Shown here one piece after another: positions 34,036-42,869 of a stretch of 64,000 nt of DNA. The DNA is from Paenibacillus sp. FSL R7-0273 (GTDB lineage Bacteria > Bacillota > Bacilli > Paenibacillales > Paenibacillaceae). Each line of letters opens with the position of its first letter. Positions within the stretch are counted from its first letter, which is position 1. The position numbers were made by a program, and so were the translations under genes. The notes under the pieces were generated by a model. That model was not told the DNA's origin. It searched no databases and saw only the letters and a list, made by a program, of their open reading frames with translations. The DNA is taken from contig NZ_CP009283.1 of NCBI RefSeq assembly GCF_000758625.1, positions 4,723,501-4,787,500 of the forward strand, given 5' to 3'.

Positions 34036-34629
34036 TCATTGTCTTCTGTAACGGTTAAGGCGGGTCAGCAGAAAAATCGACAGCGCCACACCCAGCGTAG
34101 ATAATACCATCCAGTACTGCGGATGTGTCGGACCCATATTTACAACCAGCGGCTCAATAATCCCGCCTCCGGTTTCTGTGGCAGGATAAGAAGATGACCA
34201 CTCCAGCGAAAGTCCGGCTACACCGGTCTCAATAATACCGCTCTGTGCGGAGCTGGTATTCGCAGAGGTCTTGAACATGGTGAAATACAGGAAGCTTGAT
34301 AAAAACACAGCCAGAAAGCAGGCGATCCACAGGCTCAGCCGGCGGCGGAACACAGTTGTGCTGCCGGCAGACTTGCCGTCCCCGGGCATCAGCCAAGGGC
34401 TTTCCAGGTAAATCCGCTCCATAACCTTCTGATTGATAGCCTCGGCACGTTCCGTGCTGATCTCTATCCGTAAATCCTGCATAAGCTCGTTGCTCTCCTG
34501 CCATAATGCCCATTCGGCAGCACAATAAGAACAGCCGGCGATATGCCTTTCCAGCTCAATCCGCTTAGGGTCTGTGGGGGGAGCGTCCCACAACAGCGGA
34601 ATGAAATCCTGCGCTTCCCTGCATTTCAT
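34036..34629 (-). CDS. Zinc-finger anti-sigma factor
   Basis: A 197-aa protein with an N-terminal ZAS domain: Cys3, then His29, Cys33 and Cys36 in HIAGCSYC. A membrane segment lies at about residues 98-119, an outer loop of about 50 residues follows, and a second membrane segment lies near 172-191. It should hold the ECF sigma factor encoded just upstream at the membrane until a signal frees it. The start lies 5 bases after the sigma gene. Confidence 0.88.
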   Translation of the reverse strand: MKCREAQDFIPLLWDAPPTDPKRIELERHIAGCSYCAAEWALWQESNELMQDLRIEISTERAEAINQKVMERIYLESPWLMPGDGKSAGSTTVFRRRLSLWIACFLAVFLSSFLYFTMFKTSANTSSAQSGIIETGVAGLSLEWSSSYPATETGGGIIEPLVVNMGPTHPQYWMVLSTLGVALSIFLLTRLNRYRRQ

Positions 34630-34634
34630 AGGCC

Positions 34635-35222
34635 TTACACCCTCTCAGCCTGCTCTTCTGCCTCAGGCTCATAAAAGTAGGATTCGAGTTGGAGCTTCAC
34701 ACTGCTCCTTGCACGGAACAACAGTGATTTCACGGAGCTGACACTCTGATCCAAAATGACGGCAATTTCCTGATAATCCATCTGGTCATATTCACGCAGA
34801 ATCAGCGCCGAACGCTGCTTCTCCGGAAGATTGTTAATGGCTTCGCGGACCAGATTCATCCGTTCCTTGCGCAGTGCAGCCTGTTCAGGAGCTACCTCTG
34901 GCGGTGCTACAGGCGTGTATCCGCTCTCTTCCAGTGATACATTTCCCGCACGGTTCTTGCGCAGCTCACTTAGCACAGTGTTGCGGGCAATAGTATACAG
35001 CCATGTAGAGAAAGAGGCATCCACTTCACGGAAGGAATGCAGGCTCCGGAACGCCTTGTAAAAGGTCTCTGAGCAAAGATCCTCTGCGATCAGCTCCATA
35101 TGCGAATTTTTGAGCATATGATACACAAAAGCCAGTATCTTTCGTTGGTATCTTCGCATCAGTTCCGAGTATAGTTCTGTGTTACCTTGCTTAATTAACT
35201 GGATCAACTGGGAATCCGTCAT
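34635..35222 (-). CDS. ECF-type RNA polymerase sigma factor
   Basis: A 195-aa sigma-70 family protein with only regions 2 and 4. Region 2 has AEDLCSETFYKAFRSLHSF and DASFSTWLYTIARNTVLSEL; region 4 has NLPEKQRSALILREYDQMDY and a helix-turn-helix with SVSSVKSLLFRARSSVK. The start is ATG 35222, with GAGGAGG about 12 bases upstream. It is co-transcribed with its anti-sigma factor. The regulon is unknown; GCAACTTTTTT near 35305 may be part of a self-controlled promoter, which is a guess. Confidence 0.93.
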   Translation of the reverse strand: MTDSQLIQLIKQGNTELYSELMRRYQRKILAFVYHMLKNSHMELIAEDLCSETFYKAFRSLHSFREVDASFSTWLYTIARNTVLSELRKNRAGNVSLEESGYTPVAPPEVAPEQAALRKERMNLVREAINNLPEKQRSALILREYDQMDYQEIAVILDQSVSSVKSLLFRARSSVKLQLESYFYEPEAEEQAERV

Positions 35223-35622
35223 GGTGAGTTCGGCCCTCCTCGCCCTTGCACGTTTATCCCCGCCCGGTCCGTATGTATATACCGGCTTGGGGTAAAAAAG
35301 TTGCGGTGATTCCTCCAAATTTGCAATATCATAAGCATGAAATAAGTTCCCTCGTGGATAAGGCAGTACTTCCTATGTATATTCAGCATCCGGGCAAATA
35401 AGATATGCTGTATGTAAATACAGAAATAAAAACGCATATTCATAAATTTCCAATAATGAAGTCTATAAACATACTTAACCAAGTATAGCATACATTCTAT
35501 CAGGATGAAATTAGTAGACTTTTGTAAAGCTGTTCTCTACCTTTGTGCAGGAAAAAGTCGAAAGCCGTAAAACGCCCTCCCGGGCCGATAAAGACACTGG
35601 TAAAATTAGTTTAAAGAAAGTG

Positions 35623-35651
35623 TTGACAAAATGTAAACGGATACATATAAT
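35623..35651 (+). promoter_or_regulatory. Perfect consensus sigma-A promoter
   Basis: TTGACA at 35623-35628 and TATAAT at 35646-35651 are separated by exactly 17 bases, matching the housekeeping consensus at all 12 positions. No protein gene follows on this strand, so it appears to drive the small RNA. Confidence 0.92.
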
Positions 35652-35655
35652 AAAA

Positions 35656-35753
35656 GTACAGTATGGTTTCTCTCCACTCCTATCCAAACACTGTACGATT
35701 CCAATATCCATTGTGAATTGTAGCCGCTTACTTTGTAAGCGGTTCTTTTTTTT
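35656..35753 (+). ncRNA. Candidate orphan small regulatory RNA, about 98 nt
   Basis: Transcription from the consensus promoter would start near 35656-35658. Hairpin 1 has the arms GTACAGT (35656-35662) and ACTGTAC (35690-35696), with a second helix GTTT/AAAC inside, and a pyrimidine-rich loop CTCTCCACTCCTATCC. The loop is complementary to AGGAG-type ribosome binding sites. A short single-stranded linker is followed by the terminator hairpin (35722-35742) and eight T. No credible protein is encoded: an ATG at 35663 opens a 17-codon frame without a ribosome binding site. I do not recognise a known RNA family. Confidence 0.75.
35722..35753 (+). terminator. Terminator of the candidate small RNA
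   Basis: AGCCGCTTAC pairs with GTAAGCGGTT around TTT, then C and eight T. It lies about 70 bases after the consensus promoter start. Confidence 0.9.
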
Positions 35754-35844
35754 GTAAAAGTGCTGGCCCTCTTAAGGAATCGCCGCCTCCCGTTTCCCTC
35801 ATTATTAGTTATTTAGAGAATAAGCTTCTTCCCCGAGATAATCC

Positions 35845-35882
35845 AAAAAAAAGCGCATACCGGCTTGAACCGGTACGCGCCT
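35845..35882 (-). terminator. Intrinsic terminator at the end of the aro/trp supraoperon
   Basis: On the minus strand GCGCGTACCGG pairs with CCGGTATGCGC around a short loop and is followed by eight T. It lies about 70 bases after tyrA. In B. subtilis aroE (EPSP synthase) follows tyrA; here the operon ends. Confidence 0.9.
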
Positions 35883-35949
35883 CGCTTCTGCAAACAGCTT
35901 AATGTGTCAGCCGCTCAATTGGATGACTTGGCAGCCGCAGCACTGCCGT

Positions 35950-37044
35950 CTATACGTAGACCGTATAATCGTTATGCTGCAGAAGCACCTTGGCCCGCTC
36001 CATGTCATTTTCCTGGCGGAAAGACAGGCGCATAATCCCCGGTACATCCTCACGGCTTTCAATAATCTGTACATTGCTTAAGTTAATGCCCTGATCCCCA
36101 AGCTCGGTAGCGATGCGGCCGATAATCCCCGGATGGTCGGGAACATCGATATGCAGATCGAACAGCGGGGTAATCATTCCTTTGCGCCGTTCCGGCAGCT
36201 GGCTGCGGAACCCGTTCGCTTCGTGGAAGGCTGCCTCTATTCCGGTACCGTCCGAGTTCTCCAGCAACTGAATAAAGGAGGAGACCTCCTCGTTCCAATC
36301 CTTAAGCAGACGCAGCATGACGGAGCGGTTATTGAGCAGAATATCGCGCCAGATGATCGGATCGCTGGAGGCAATCCGGGTTATGTCACGGAATCCTCCG
36401 GCAGCCAGAGTACTGTACAGTGAATCCTCCGTATCATAAGCATGAACCTGGTTTACAAGAGCAACAGCGATAATATGCGGCAGGTGGCTGATAGCCCCGA
36501 CAATTTCATCATGACGTTCCGGTTCAAGCCGGACGATCTGTGCTCTCGTATGTAATAACAGTGATTTCAGCGCCTCATAGGCTTCCTCAGGCACTCCTGG
36601 CGGCGGAGTCAGCACATAGTAGGCATTCTCGAACAGCAGGGATGAAGCGGCCTCCACACCCGAACGCTCCGAGCCGGCCATCGGATGGCCGCCGATAAAA
36701 TGAACGCCTGGAATATCCAGGGATACCGCGCAGGCTGCGATGCTGGCTTTGGTGCTGCCGACATCGGTGATGATGCATCCCGGCTTAAGCGGAAGTCTGC
36801 TCAGCTGCTGCAGATACTCCTCCAGCATGCCCACGGGCACGCACAGGAAGATATAATCGGCGTCCAGCGCCGCTTCCTCAACAGAAAGCGTAGCCTGATC
36901 TACCACGCCCCTGCTGACATACTTAACCGCGGATTCAGGACGGTGGGCATGGCCGACAACGGTCAGGCCCTCCTTGCCTTTGAAGCAAAGGGCCAGTGAG
37001 CCTCCGATCAGACCGACACCGAAGATTGCTATTTTTGTCGTCAT
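35950..37044 (-). CDS. tyrA: Prephenate dehydrogenase
   Basis: A 364-aa enzyme that oxidises prephenate to 4-hydroxyphenylpyruvate for tyrosine. The N-terminal NAD domain has IFGVGLIGGSLALCF; the middle has HFIGGHPMAGSERSG and the helical domain; the C-terminal 80 residues form an ACT domain (LHIDVPDHPGIIGRIATELG), probably for feedback inhibition by tyrosine. It is the last gene of the supraoperon. Confidence 0.96.
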   Translation of the reverse strand: MTTKIAIFGVGLIGGSLALCFKGKEGLTVVGHAHRPESAVKYVSRGVVDQATLSVEEAALDADYIFLCVPVGMLEEYLQQLSRLPLKPGCIITDVGSTKASIAACAVSLDIPGVHFIGGHPMAGSERSGVEAASSLLFENAYYVLTPPPGVPEEAYEALKSLLLHTRAQIVRLEPERHDEIVGAISHLPHIIAVALVNQVHAYDTEDSLYSTLAAGGFRDITRIASSDPIIWRDILLNNRSVMLRLLKDWNEEVSSFIQLLENSDGTGIEAAFHEANGFRSQLPERRKGMITPLFDLHIDVPDHPGIIGRIATELGDQGINLSNVQIIESREDVPGIMRLSFRQENDMERAKVLLQHNDYTVYV

Positions 37045-37092
37045 ATCTTTGTACTACCTGCCTTCTCTTGTTTCGTCTATGAACGTTACTGG

Positions 37093-38190
37093 TTATGCCC
37101 GTACTTCCTGTTCGGACAGTGTCTGCTCCAGCGCAGTGATAAAAGCCTTGTTCTGCTCTGCCGAGCCGACAGTTACACGGATATAAGTCGGGTACAGACG
37201 GTGGCCGGCCCGGACAATGATACCGAGACGCAGCAGTTCATCAAATACCTCTACAGCCGGCTTGCGCACATCCACCATAATGAAATTGCCGTTAGCCGGG
37301 AATGCATGCAGACCCAGGCGGCGGAATTCAGCCTGCAGCTGTACGATGCCTTCACTGTTAAGACGGCGGCACTCAGCCACATAATCCTGATCGGCCAGCG
37401 CAGCAAGCGCTCCTGCCTGTGCCAGGCGGGACGTATTAAACGGCTCGCGCACCTTGTTGATCAGGTTAATGATCTGCGGGCTGGCAACTCCATATCCGAT
37501 ACGCAGGGCAGCCAGACCGTAAATCTTGGAGAAGGTCCGCAGCACTACCAGATTCGGATACTGCTCCAGCAGCTTGATCCCATCCGAGTAGGATTCGTCT
37601 GTCACATATTCGAAGTAAGCCTCATCCAGCACCACCATTACTGAGGAAGGTACTGCATTCAGGAATGTAACCAGTGCATCGTGCGGAACAATCGTTCCGG
37701 TAGGGTTATTCGGATTACAGATCCAGATCACCTTTGTTTTGTCTGTAACGTGGGCAAGTATGCCGTCAAGATCATGGGTTCCGTCTGCCAGCGGCACTTC
37801 AATGGATACAGCACCTTCAATGTCCGCATTGCTTTTGTATACAGAGAAGGTCTGATCAGCCATAATCGTTTCGTCCCCGGGCAGGAAGAACGCGCGGCAG
37901 ATCAGGGCGATAATCTCATCGGAGCCGCAGCCAAAGATGATGTTTTCGCTCTCTACACCGAGATGTCCCGCCAAAGCGGCCGTCAAGTCAGCGGCTGAGC
38001 CGTCGGGATACAGGAACAGATTGTCCAGGTCCGCAATAATAGCAGCCTTTGCGCTCGGAGAGGCTCCGTAAGGATTTTCATTGGAAGCAAGCTTAATGAC
38101 CTCATCCAGTCCAAGCTCTTTCTTCACTTCTTCAATTGGTTTTCCCGGCTTGTAGACAGGGAGATTAACGATATTCGGTTTCGGATTCAT
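37093..38190 (-). CDS. hisC: Histidinol-phosphate aminotransferase
   Basis: A 365-aa fold-type I PLP enzyme. The PLP lysine is in TFSKIYGLAALRIGYG; NPNNPTGT and YFEYV are also present, with R near the C-terminus for substrate. In B. subtilis HisC in this operon also serves aromatic amino acid transamination, so the place between trpA and tyrA is functional. A weak hairpin lies in the trpA-hisC gap. Confidence 0.96.
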   Translation of the reverse strand: MNPKPNIVNLPVYKPGKPIEEVKKELGLDEVIKLASNENPYGASPSAKAAIIADLDNLFLYPDGSAADLTAALAGHLGVESENIIFGCGSDEIIALICRAFFLPGDETIMADQTFSVYKSNADIEGAVSIEVPLADGTHDLDGILAHVTDKTKVIWICNPNNPTGTIVPHDALVTFLNAVPSSVMVVLDEAYFEYVTDESYSDGIKLLEQYPNLVVLRTFSKIYGLAALRIGYGVASPQIINLINKVREPFNTSRLAQAGALAALADQDYVAECRRLNSEGIVQLQAEFRRLGLHAFPANGNFIMVDVRKPAVEVFDELLRLGIIVRAGHRLYPTYIRVTVGSAEQNKAFITALEQTLSEQEVRA

Positions 38191-38215
38191 CTGCAGTCCT
38201 CGCTCTCCATGAATA

Positions 38216-38243
38216 AATAACAGCCTGCTTCTGGCAGGCTTGA
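38216..38243 (-). other. Hairpin in the trpA-hisC spacer
   Basis: On the minus strand AGCCTGC pairs with GCAGGCT around a short loop, followed by GTTATTT. The T run is weak, so it may lower rather than stop read-through into hisC-tyrA. Confidence 0.55.
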
Positions 38244-38246
38244 CAG

Positions 38247-39068
38247 TTATGGTTTTAATTGTGCCACAAATTCACGAATTTGCAACAGCCCGCCGCTCCG
38301 GGTAGCCGGGTTATCCAGCAGCGGTATAACCTCCTCCACCTTGCGGACGATAGCGCTGCCCACAACGACACCGTCGCATATCTGTGCGAAGTGGGCCACC
38401 TGCTCACCGGTGGAAATTCCGAAGCCTACAGCTACAGGCAGATCCGTTGCACGGCGGACCGAAGCAATGAATTCGTCTACACCGCTGTGAAAAGAGGACC
38501 GCTCCCCTGTCACACCCAGGGAAGAGACACAATAGACAAAGCCGCTCGCTCCTGATACGATCCGTTCAATCCGCTCACTTGAGGTCGGTGCAACCAGCGG
38601 AATGAGATTCACGCCAGCTTCACGGCTGCGCCGGCGCAGGTCCTCCGACTCCTCTACAGGCAGATCGGGAATGATCAGTCCGCTGATCTCATGTGTATCC
38701 AGCTCGGCAAAAAACGTATCAAGACCCATCTGCAGCACCGGATTGTAGTAGGTGAACAGGATGAAAGGCAGCTTACTGCCATTCTGCCGCGCTTTGAGTG
38801 CGGTCTCCATACAGGTGCGGAGGTGAACCTTGCCGCGCAGCGCTCTGGATGAAGCCCGCTGAATGACCGGGCCGTCAGCCAGCGGATCGGAATAAGGAAC
38901 ACCAAGCTCCAGCACATCCGCTCCGGCAGCCTCCAGCTCGGCAATAATGTCCAGCGTGGTGTCAAGATCCGGATCGCCCACGGTCAGAAATGGGATCAGG
39001 GCTGTTTTGCCCTCCGCTTTGAGCTTCCGGAAAGCCAGATCCATCCGGTTTGTCGTTTCTGTGGTCAT
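38247..39068 (-). CDS. trpA: Tryptophan synthase alpha chain
   Basis: A 273-aa TIM-barrel subunit that splits indole-3-glycerol phosphate. It has LIPFLTVGDPDLDTTLD, the ELGVPYSDPLADGPVIQ catalytic loop and GFGISTGEQV for phosphate. The start is ATG 39068, sharing one base with the trpB stop codon; GGAAGGGGCGG is upstream. Longer upstream starts would run through trpB without need. Confidence 0.97.
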   Translation of the reverse strand: MTTETTNRMDLAFRKLKAEGKTALIPFLTVGDPDLDTTLDIIAELEAAGADVLELGVPYSDPLADGPVIQRASSRALRGKVHLRTCMETALKARQNGSKLPFILFTYYNPVLQMGLDTFFAELDTHEISGLIIPDLPVEESEDLRRRSREAGVNLIPLVAPTSSERIERIVSGASGFVYCVSSLGVTGERSSFHSGVDEFIASVRRATDLPVAVGFGISTGEQVAHFAQICDGVVVGSAIVRKVEEVIPLLDNPATRSGGLLQIREFVAQLKP

Positions 39069-40264
39069 TACAAATCCGCCCCTTCCGTATAGGCCATAAT
39101 GGACTCCACATCTTTGTCTCCCCGTCCGGAGAGGCAGATTACCACGATGTCGTCCTTGCTGAGTCCAGGGGCAATCTTCGCTGCATGGGCGATGGCATGC
39201 GCCGATTCCAGGGCTGGTATGATGCCTTCCGTTACACATAACAGCTTAAGCGCATCCAGCGCTTCCTTGTCGGTAACAGGGACGTACTTGGCGCGCTCAA
39301 TATCCTTGAGATACGAATGCTCCGGGCCAACCCCCGGGTAATCCAGACCGGCCGAGATAGAATGGGCTTCGGTAACCTGGCCGTATTCATCCTGCAGCAG
39401 ATAGCTCATTGAGCCCTGGAATACCCCGTGGGAGCCTTTGCTCATGGTTGCCGCATGGAATGGGGTATCGACGCCTTTACCGGCAGCCTCTACACCGATC
39501 ATGCCGACATTCTCGTCCTCCATGAACGGATAAAACATGCCGATGGCATTGCTGCCTCCGCCGACAGCGGCAACCAGCAGATCCGGCAGACGGCCTTCGG
39601 CCTCCAGAATCTGCCGCCGCGTTTCGTCTCCGATAACCCGCTGGAAATTACGGACCATCATCGGGTAAGGGTGGGGACCGACTGCCGAGCCCAGAATATA
39701 GAAGGTATCCTCAACATTGCTGACCCAGTAGCGCAGCGCTTCATTGCCGGCATCCTTGAGCGTCCGGGAACCCGAAGTCACCGGGATAACCTCTGCACCA
39801 AGCAGCTTCATGCGGAACACATTAAGCGCCTGGCGGCGCGTGTCCTCCTCGCCCATGAACACTTTGCATTCCATGCCCAGCAGCGCTGCCACCGTTGCGG
39901 TAGCTACCCCGTGCTGGCCGGCGCCCGTTTCAGCAATGACCTTGGTTTTGCCCATCTTTTTAGCGAGAATCCCCTGCCCGATCGCATTGTTGATCTTATG
40001 GGCTCCGGTATGGTTGAGATCCTCACGCTTCAGATAAATCTTCGCCCCGCCAAGCTGGCTGGTCAGCCGTTCTGCATAATACAGGGGGGTTTCACGCCCG
40101 GAATACTGCTTCAGCAAATACTCTATTTCTTCCTGAAAAGCCGGGTCTGCCGAAAACTTGGCATAGGACTCCTCCAGCTCAATCAGTGCATTCATCAAGG
40201 TTTCAGGAACGAAGCGGCCTCCAAAAGAACCAAAGCGCCCGTACTTGTCCGGTACTTGTATCAT
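39068..40264 (-). CDS. trpB: Tryptophan synthase beta chain
   Basis: A 398-aa PLP enzyme that condenses indole with serine. The PLP lysine is in the [18 protein letters not shown] motif; the glycine-rich phosphate loop is [15 protein letters not shown]. The start overlaps the trpF stop by four bases (ATGA). The length is standard for the TrpB1 type, so it works in complex with TrpA. Confidence 0.98.
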   Translation of the reverse strand: MIQVPDKYGRFGSFGGRFVPETLMNALIELEESYAKFSADPAFQEEIEYLLKQYSGRETPLYYAERLTSQLGGAKIYLKREDLNHTGAHKINNAIGQGILAKKMGKTKVIAETGAGQHGVATATVAALLGMECKVFMGEEDTRRQALNVFRMKLLGAEVIPVTSGSRTLKDAGNEALRYWVSNVEDTFYILGSAVGPHPYPMMVRNFQRVIGDETRRQILEAEGRLPDLLVAAVGGGSNAIGMFYPFMEDENVGMIGVEAAGKGVDTPFHAATMSKGSHGVFQGSMSYLLQDEYGQVTEAHSISAGLDYPGVGPEHSYLKDIERAKYVPVTDKEALDALKLLCVTEGIIPALESAHAIAHAAKIAPGLSKDDIVVICLSGRGDKDVESIMAYTEGADL

Positions 40265-40944
40265 GATTGCTTCACCCTTTCCACGAAAGAAGTCATTTTG
40301 GCAATATCCTTTACTCCGCTGCTCTCCACACCGCTGGATACATCTACTCCGTCAGGGCTGTAGCCGCTGAGCAGCTCACCCACATTACCCGGATGAAGTC
40401 CCCCGGCTACAAATAGAGGCAGCCCGTGCCTGGAAGCAGCCTGCAGGAAAAAGGGAATCCTGTCCCAGTCAAAGGTACGGCCGGAGCCGCCGCTTCCCTG
40501 CGGATCATAGGTATCCAGCAGCAGGGCATCAACGCTGCCTGCATAGCTGTCTACAACACGGCTCCGCTCCCCTGCGCTGTCCGCTGGACCGCCGTCTGCT
40601 ACGGAAATAGCTTTCCAGATCTTAGCCTGCGGAAAAGCCTGCTTTACCTCTCTGCAAAACCCGGGGCTCTCCTGTCCGTGCAGCTGGATGACATCCAGCG
40701 GAACGACGGCCAGCAGCTCCTTCAGCTCCTGCAGCTCCGGATTCACGAACACTCCGGCTGCCCCGGGAGCCTTATCTGTATCCCAGCCGGGCAGCTCGGC
40801 AGCCAGCAGAGCTGCCTGTTCTGCGGTGACTCTGCGGCGGCTTGGGGCAAACACAAAGCCGATATAATCAATTGGCAATGACTTCATAGATTTTAGCACT
40901 TCAACGTCCTGAAGTCCACAGATTTTTACCAGCGCTTCAGCCAT
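40261..40944 (-). CDS. trpF: Phosphoribosylanthranilate isomerase
   Basis: A 227-aa TIM-barrel enzyme with [27 protein letters not shown] and the phosphate site with [14 protein letters not shown]. The start is ATG 40944, inside the end of trpC (8-base overlap); a GTG at 40953 is too close to the ribosome binding site. Confidence 0.96.
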   Translation of the reverse strand: MAEALVKICGLQDVEVLKSMKSLPIDYIGFVFAPSRRRVTAEQAALLAAELPGWDTDKAPGAAGVFVNPELQELKELLAVVPLDVIQLHGQESPGFCREVKQAFPQAKIWKAISVADGGPADSAGERSRVVDSYAGSVDALLLDTYDPQGSGGSGRTFDWDRIPFFLQAASRHGLPLFVAGGLHPGNVGELLSGYSPDGVDVSSGVESSGVKDIAKMTSFVERVKQS

Positions 40945-41767
40945 GCAGGGCACGATCCTTTCCGGCAGTAACAGGTCCGAGCAGCCCGTATACAGCTTCT
41001 TCCACGTTATCCTGCCGCATCAGATATTCCCCGACCAGCACGCCGACAGCGCCGCTTGTGCTTAAATAATCGATATCAGCAGGACCGGCTATCCCGCTTT
41101 CGCTAATCACAGGCACTCCGGCCGGCACCAGAGCCGCCAGCTCGGCTGAGGTCTCCAGCCGTGTCTCAAACGTGCGCAGATTGCGGTTATTGATGCCGAG
41201 CAGCACGTGAGGATGCTCTATTTTCCCGGTGCCCGTTACCAGCTCCAGCTCGCTGCGGTCATGAATCTCAATCAGCACATCCAAATCCAGGGACGCTGCC
41301 AAATCGGTAAAGGAAGCCAGCTGCTCCGCCGTCAGAATGGCCGCAATCAGCAGTATGGCATCTGCCCCGAGTATCCGTGCTTCATAAATCTGGCGCTCAT
41401 CAATGATAAAATCCTTGCGAAGCAGCGGAAGGCTTACCGCTTCCCTCACCTGCTGCAGGAATGCATTACTGCCCTGGAAGTAATCCTGGTCAGTCAAGAC
41501 CGAAAGGCAATCAGCCCCGCCGGCTTCGTAGCCCCGGGCAATTGCAGCCGGATCAAAATCGGCACGGATCAGCCCCTTCGACGGGGATGCCTTCTTAACC
41601 TCGGCAATCAGCCCCATACTGCGGTTCCGGCGGTTCACCAGCGCATCCCTGAATCCTCTGGTAGCCGGCAGGCCGGATATAACCTCTTCAGCATCTTCTA
41701 TAGAGAAGCTTCTGCCCAGAGCTTCAACCTCTTTCACCTTGGTAGCGACAATTTTATCAAGATACAT
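40937..41767 (-). CDS. trpC: Indole-3-glycerol phosphate synthase
   Basis: A 276-aa TIM-barrel enzyme with the signature IAEVKKASPSKGLIRADFDP and LLRKDFIID, LGINNRNLRTFE and SESGI. The start is ATG 41767, with AAGGAG 7 bases upstream; it overlaps trpD by 11 bases. It is not fused to TrpF here. Confidence 0.97.
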   Translation of the reverse strand: MYLDKIVATKVKEVEALGRSFSIEDAEEVISGLPATRGFRDALVNRRNRSMGLIAEVKKASPSKGLIRADFDPAAIARGYEAGGADCLSVLTDQDYFQGSNAFLQQVREAVSLPLLRKDFIIDERQIYEARILGADAILLIAAILTAEQLASFTDLAASLDLDVLIEIHDRSELELVTGTGKIEHPHVLLGINNRNLRTFETRLETSAELAALVPAGVPVISESGIAGPADIDYLSTSGAVGVLVGEYLMRQDNVEEAVYGLLGPVTAGKDRALHG

Positions 41768-42797
41768 AGTCAAGCTCCTTTGTCATAGCTTTCAGCTGCT
41801 CCAGCTTGAGCAGCGCTTTGCCGGAATCAATCATCTGGCGCGCCTGCGCCACACCTTCGCTGAGGCTGTCTGCCAGTCCGGCAACATAGATACAGGCGCC
41901 GGCATTGGCCAGAACAATGTCACGGTATGGCGTGAGCGCTCCCTGCAGCACCGCAGTAATAATAGCTGCATTCTCGGCAGCATCTCCGCCCAGTACAGCC
42001 TCCAGCGGATGTCTGCTAAGACCGAGCTCTTCCGGCGTAATCTCATAAGTGGTTACTATACCGTTCTTTAACTCCGATACCTGTGTAGGTGCCGATATGC
42101 TGATTTCATCAAGGCCGTCCAGACTGCTCACGATCATAGCCCGCTTAGAGCCGAGCTCCTTCAGCACGTTAGCTACAATCTCCGTCTTATTCCGGTCGTA
42201 GATGCCCATCAGCTGCCGGTCGGCTCCAGCCGGATTGGTCAGCGGGCCCAGCATGTTGAATACAGTCCGGACCCCAAGCTCACGGCGCGGTGCGGCAGCA
42301 TGCTTCATGGACGGGTGATAGATCTGCGCGAACAGGAAGCAGATTCCGATGCTGTCCAGGCACTGGCGGGCCTGCTCCGCATTCAGATGAATGTTCACAC
42401 CCAGCGCTTCGAGCACATCCGCGCTGCCTGCTCTGCCGGAGGCGGAGCGGTTGCCGTGCTTCGCGACGCGTACAGAAGCCGCTGAAGAGATAATCGCCGA
42501 GGCAGTGGAGATATTGAATTTATGAATACCCGACCCGCCGGTACCGCAGGTATCCAGCAGCCGGGTGCGCTCTGTAAGCACCGGCGTTCCAAATCCGCGC
42601 ATTGCTTCCGCGAAGCCGGTAATCTCTTCAACGGTCTCGCCCTTGATCCGCAGCGCGGTCAGCAAGGCGCCGATCTGCGCCGCCGAGGCGGTTCCGTTCA
42701 TAATTGTTCCCATTATTTCACGGGCCTGCGCCCGGCTCAAGTCTTTTCCTTCGATCAATCCCGCAATCCCTGATTGTAATAACTGGCTCGCTTCCAT
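41757..42797 (-). CDS. trpD: Anthranilate phosphoribosyltransferase
   Basis: A 346-aa enzyme that joins anthranilate and PRPP. Family marks are the DTCGTGGSGIHKFNISTA motif for PRPP, KHGNRSASGRAGSADVLEALG, and the HHP-like AQIYHPSMKHAAAPRRELG. The start is ATG 42797 with AAGGAG 7 bases upstream; ATG 42803 is too close. It is not fused to a glutaminase. Confidence 0.97.
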   Translation of the reverse strand: MEASQLLQSGIAGLIEGKDLSRAQAREIMGTIMNGTASAAQIGALLTALRIKGETVEEITGFAEAMRGFGTPVLTERTRLLDTCGTGGSGIHKFNISTASAIISSAASVRVAKHGNRSASGRAGSADVLEALGVNIHLNAEQARQCLDSIGICFLFAQIYHPSMKHAAAPRRELGVRTVFNMLGPLTNPAGADRQLMGIYDRNKTEIVANVLKELGSKRAMIVSSLDGLDEISISAPTQVSELKNGIVTTYEITPEELGLSRHPLEAVLGGDAAENAAIITAVLQGALTPYRDIVLANAGACIYVAGLADSLSEGVAQARQMIDSGKALLKLEQLKAMTKELDYVS

Positions 42798-42869
42798 AGT
42801 CATTCTCCTTATAAAAGTAGTATGGAGCATTCTCTGCTCGGCTCATCTATTCTTCGCTGCTTCTCTCGC

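Larger units (their letters stand above)
35223..35949. other. Long intergenic region upstream of the ECF sigma gene
   Basis: About 730 bases between the ECF gene and tyrA. The left part (35223-35520) is AT-rich and would hold the ECF promoter. From 35623 to 35753 lies the candidate small RNA gene on the + strand. From 35845 to 35882 lies the tyrA terminator. The remaining bases show no coding region. Confidence 0.7.

Noticed and set aside
34229..34525. 98-codon minus-strand frame inside the anti-sigma gene
   Set aside because: It is an alternative frame of the real zinc-finger anti-sigma gene, which has the HxxxCxxC motif and two membrane segments.
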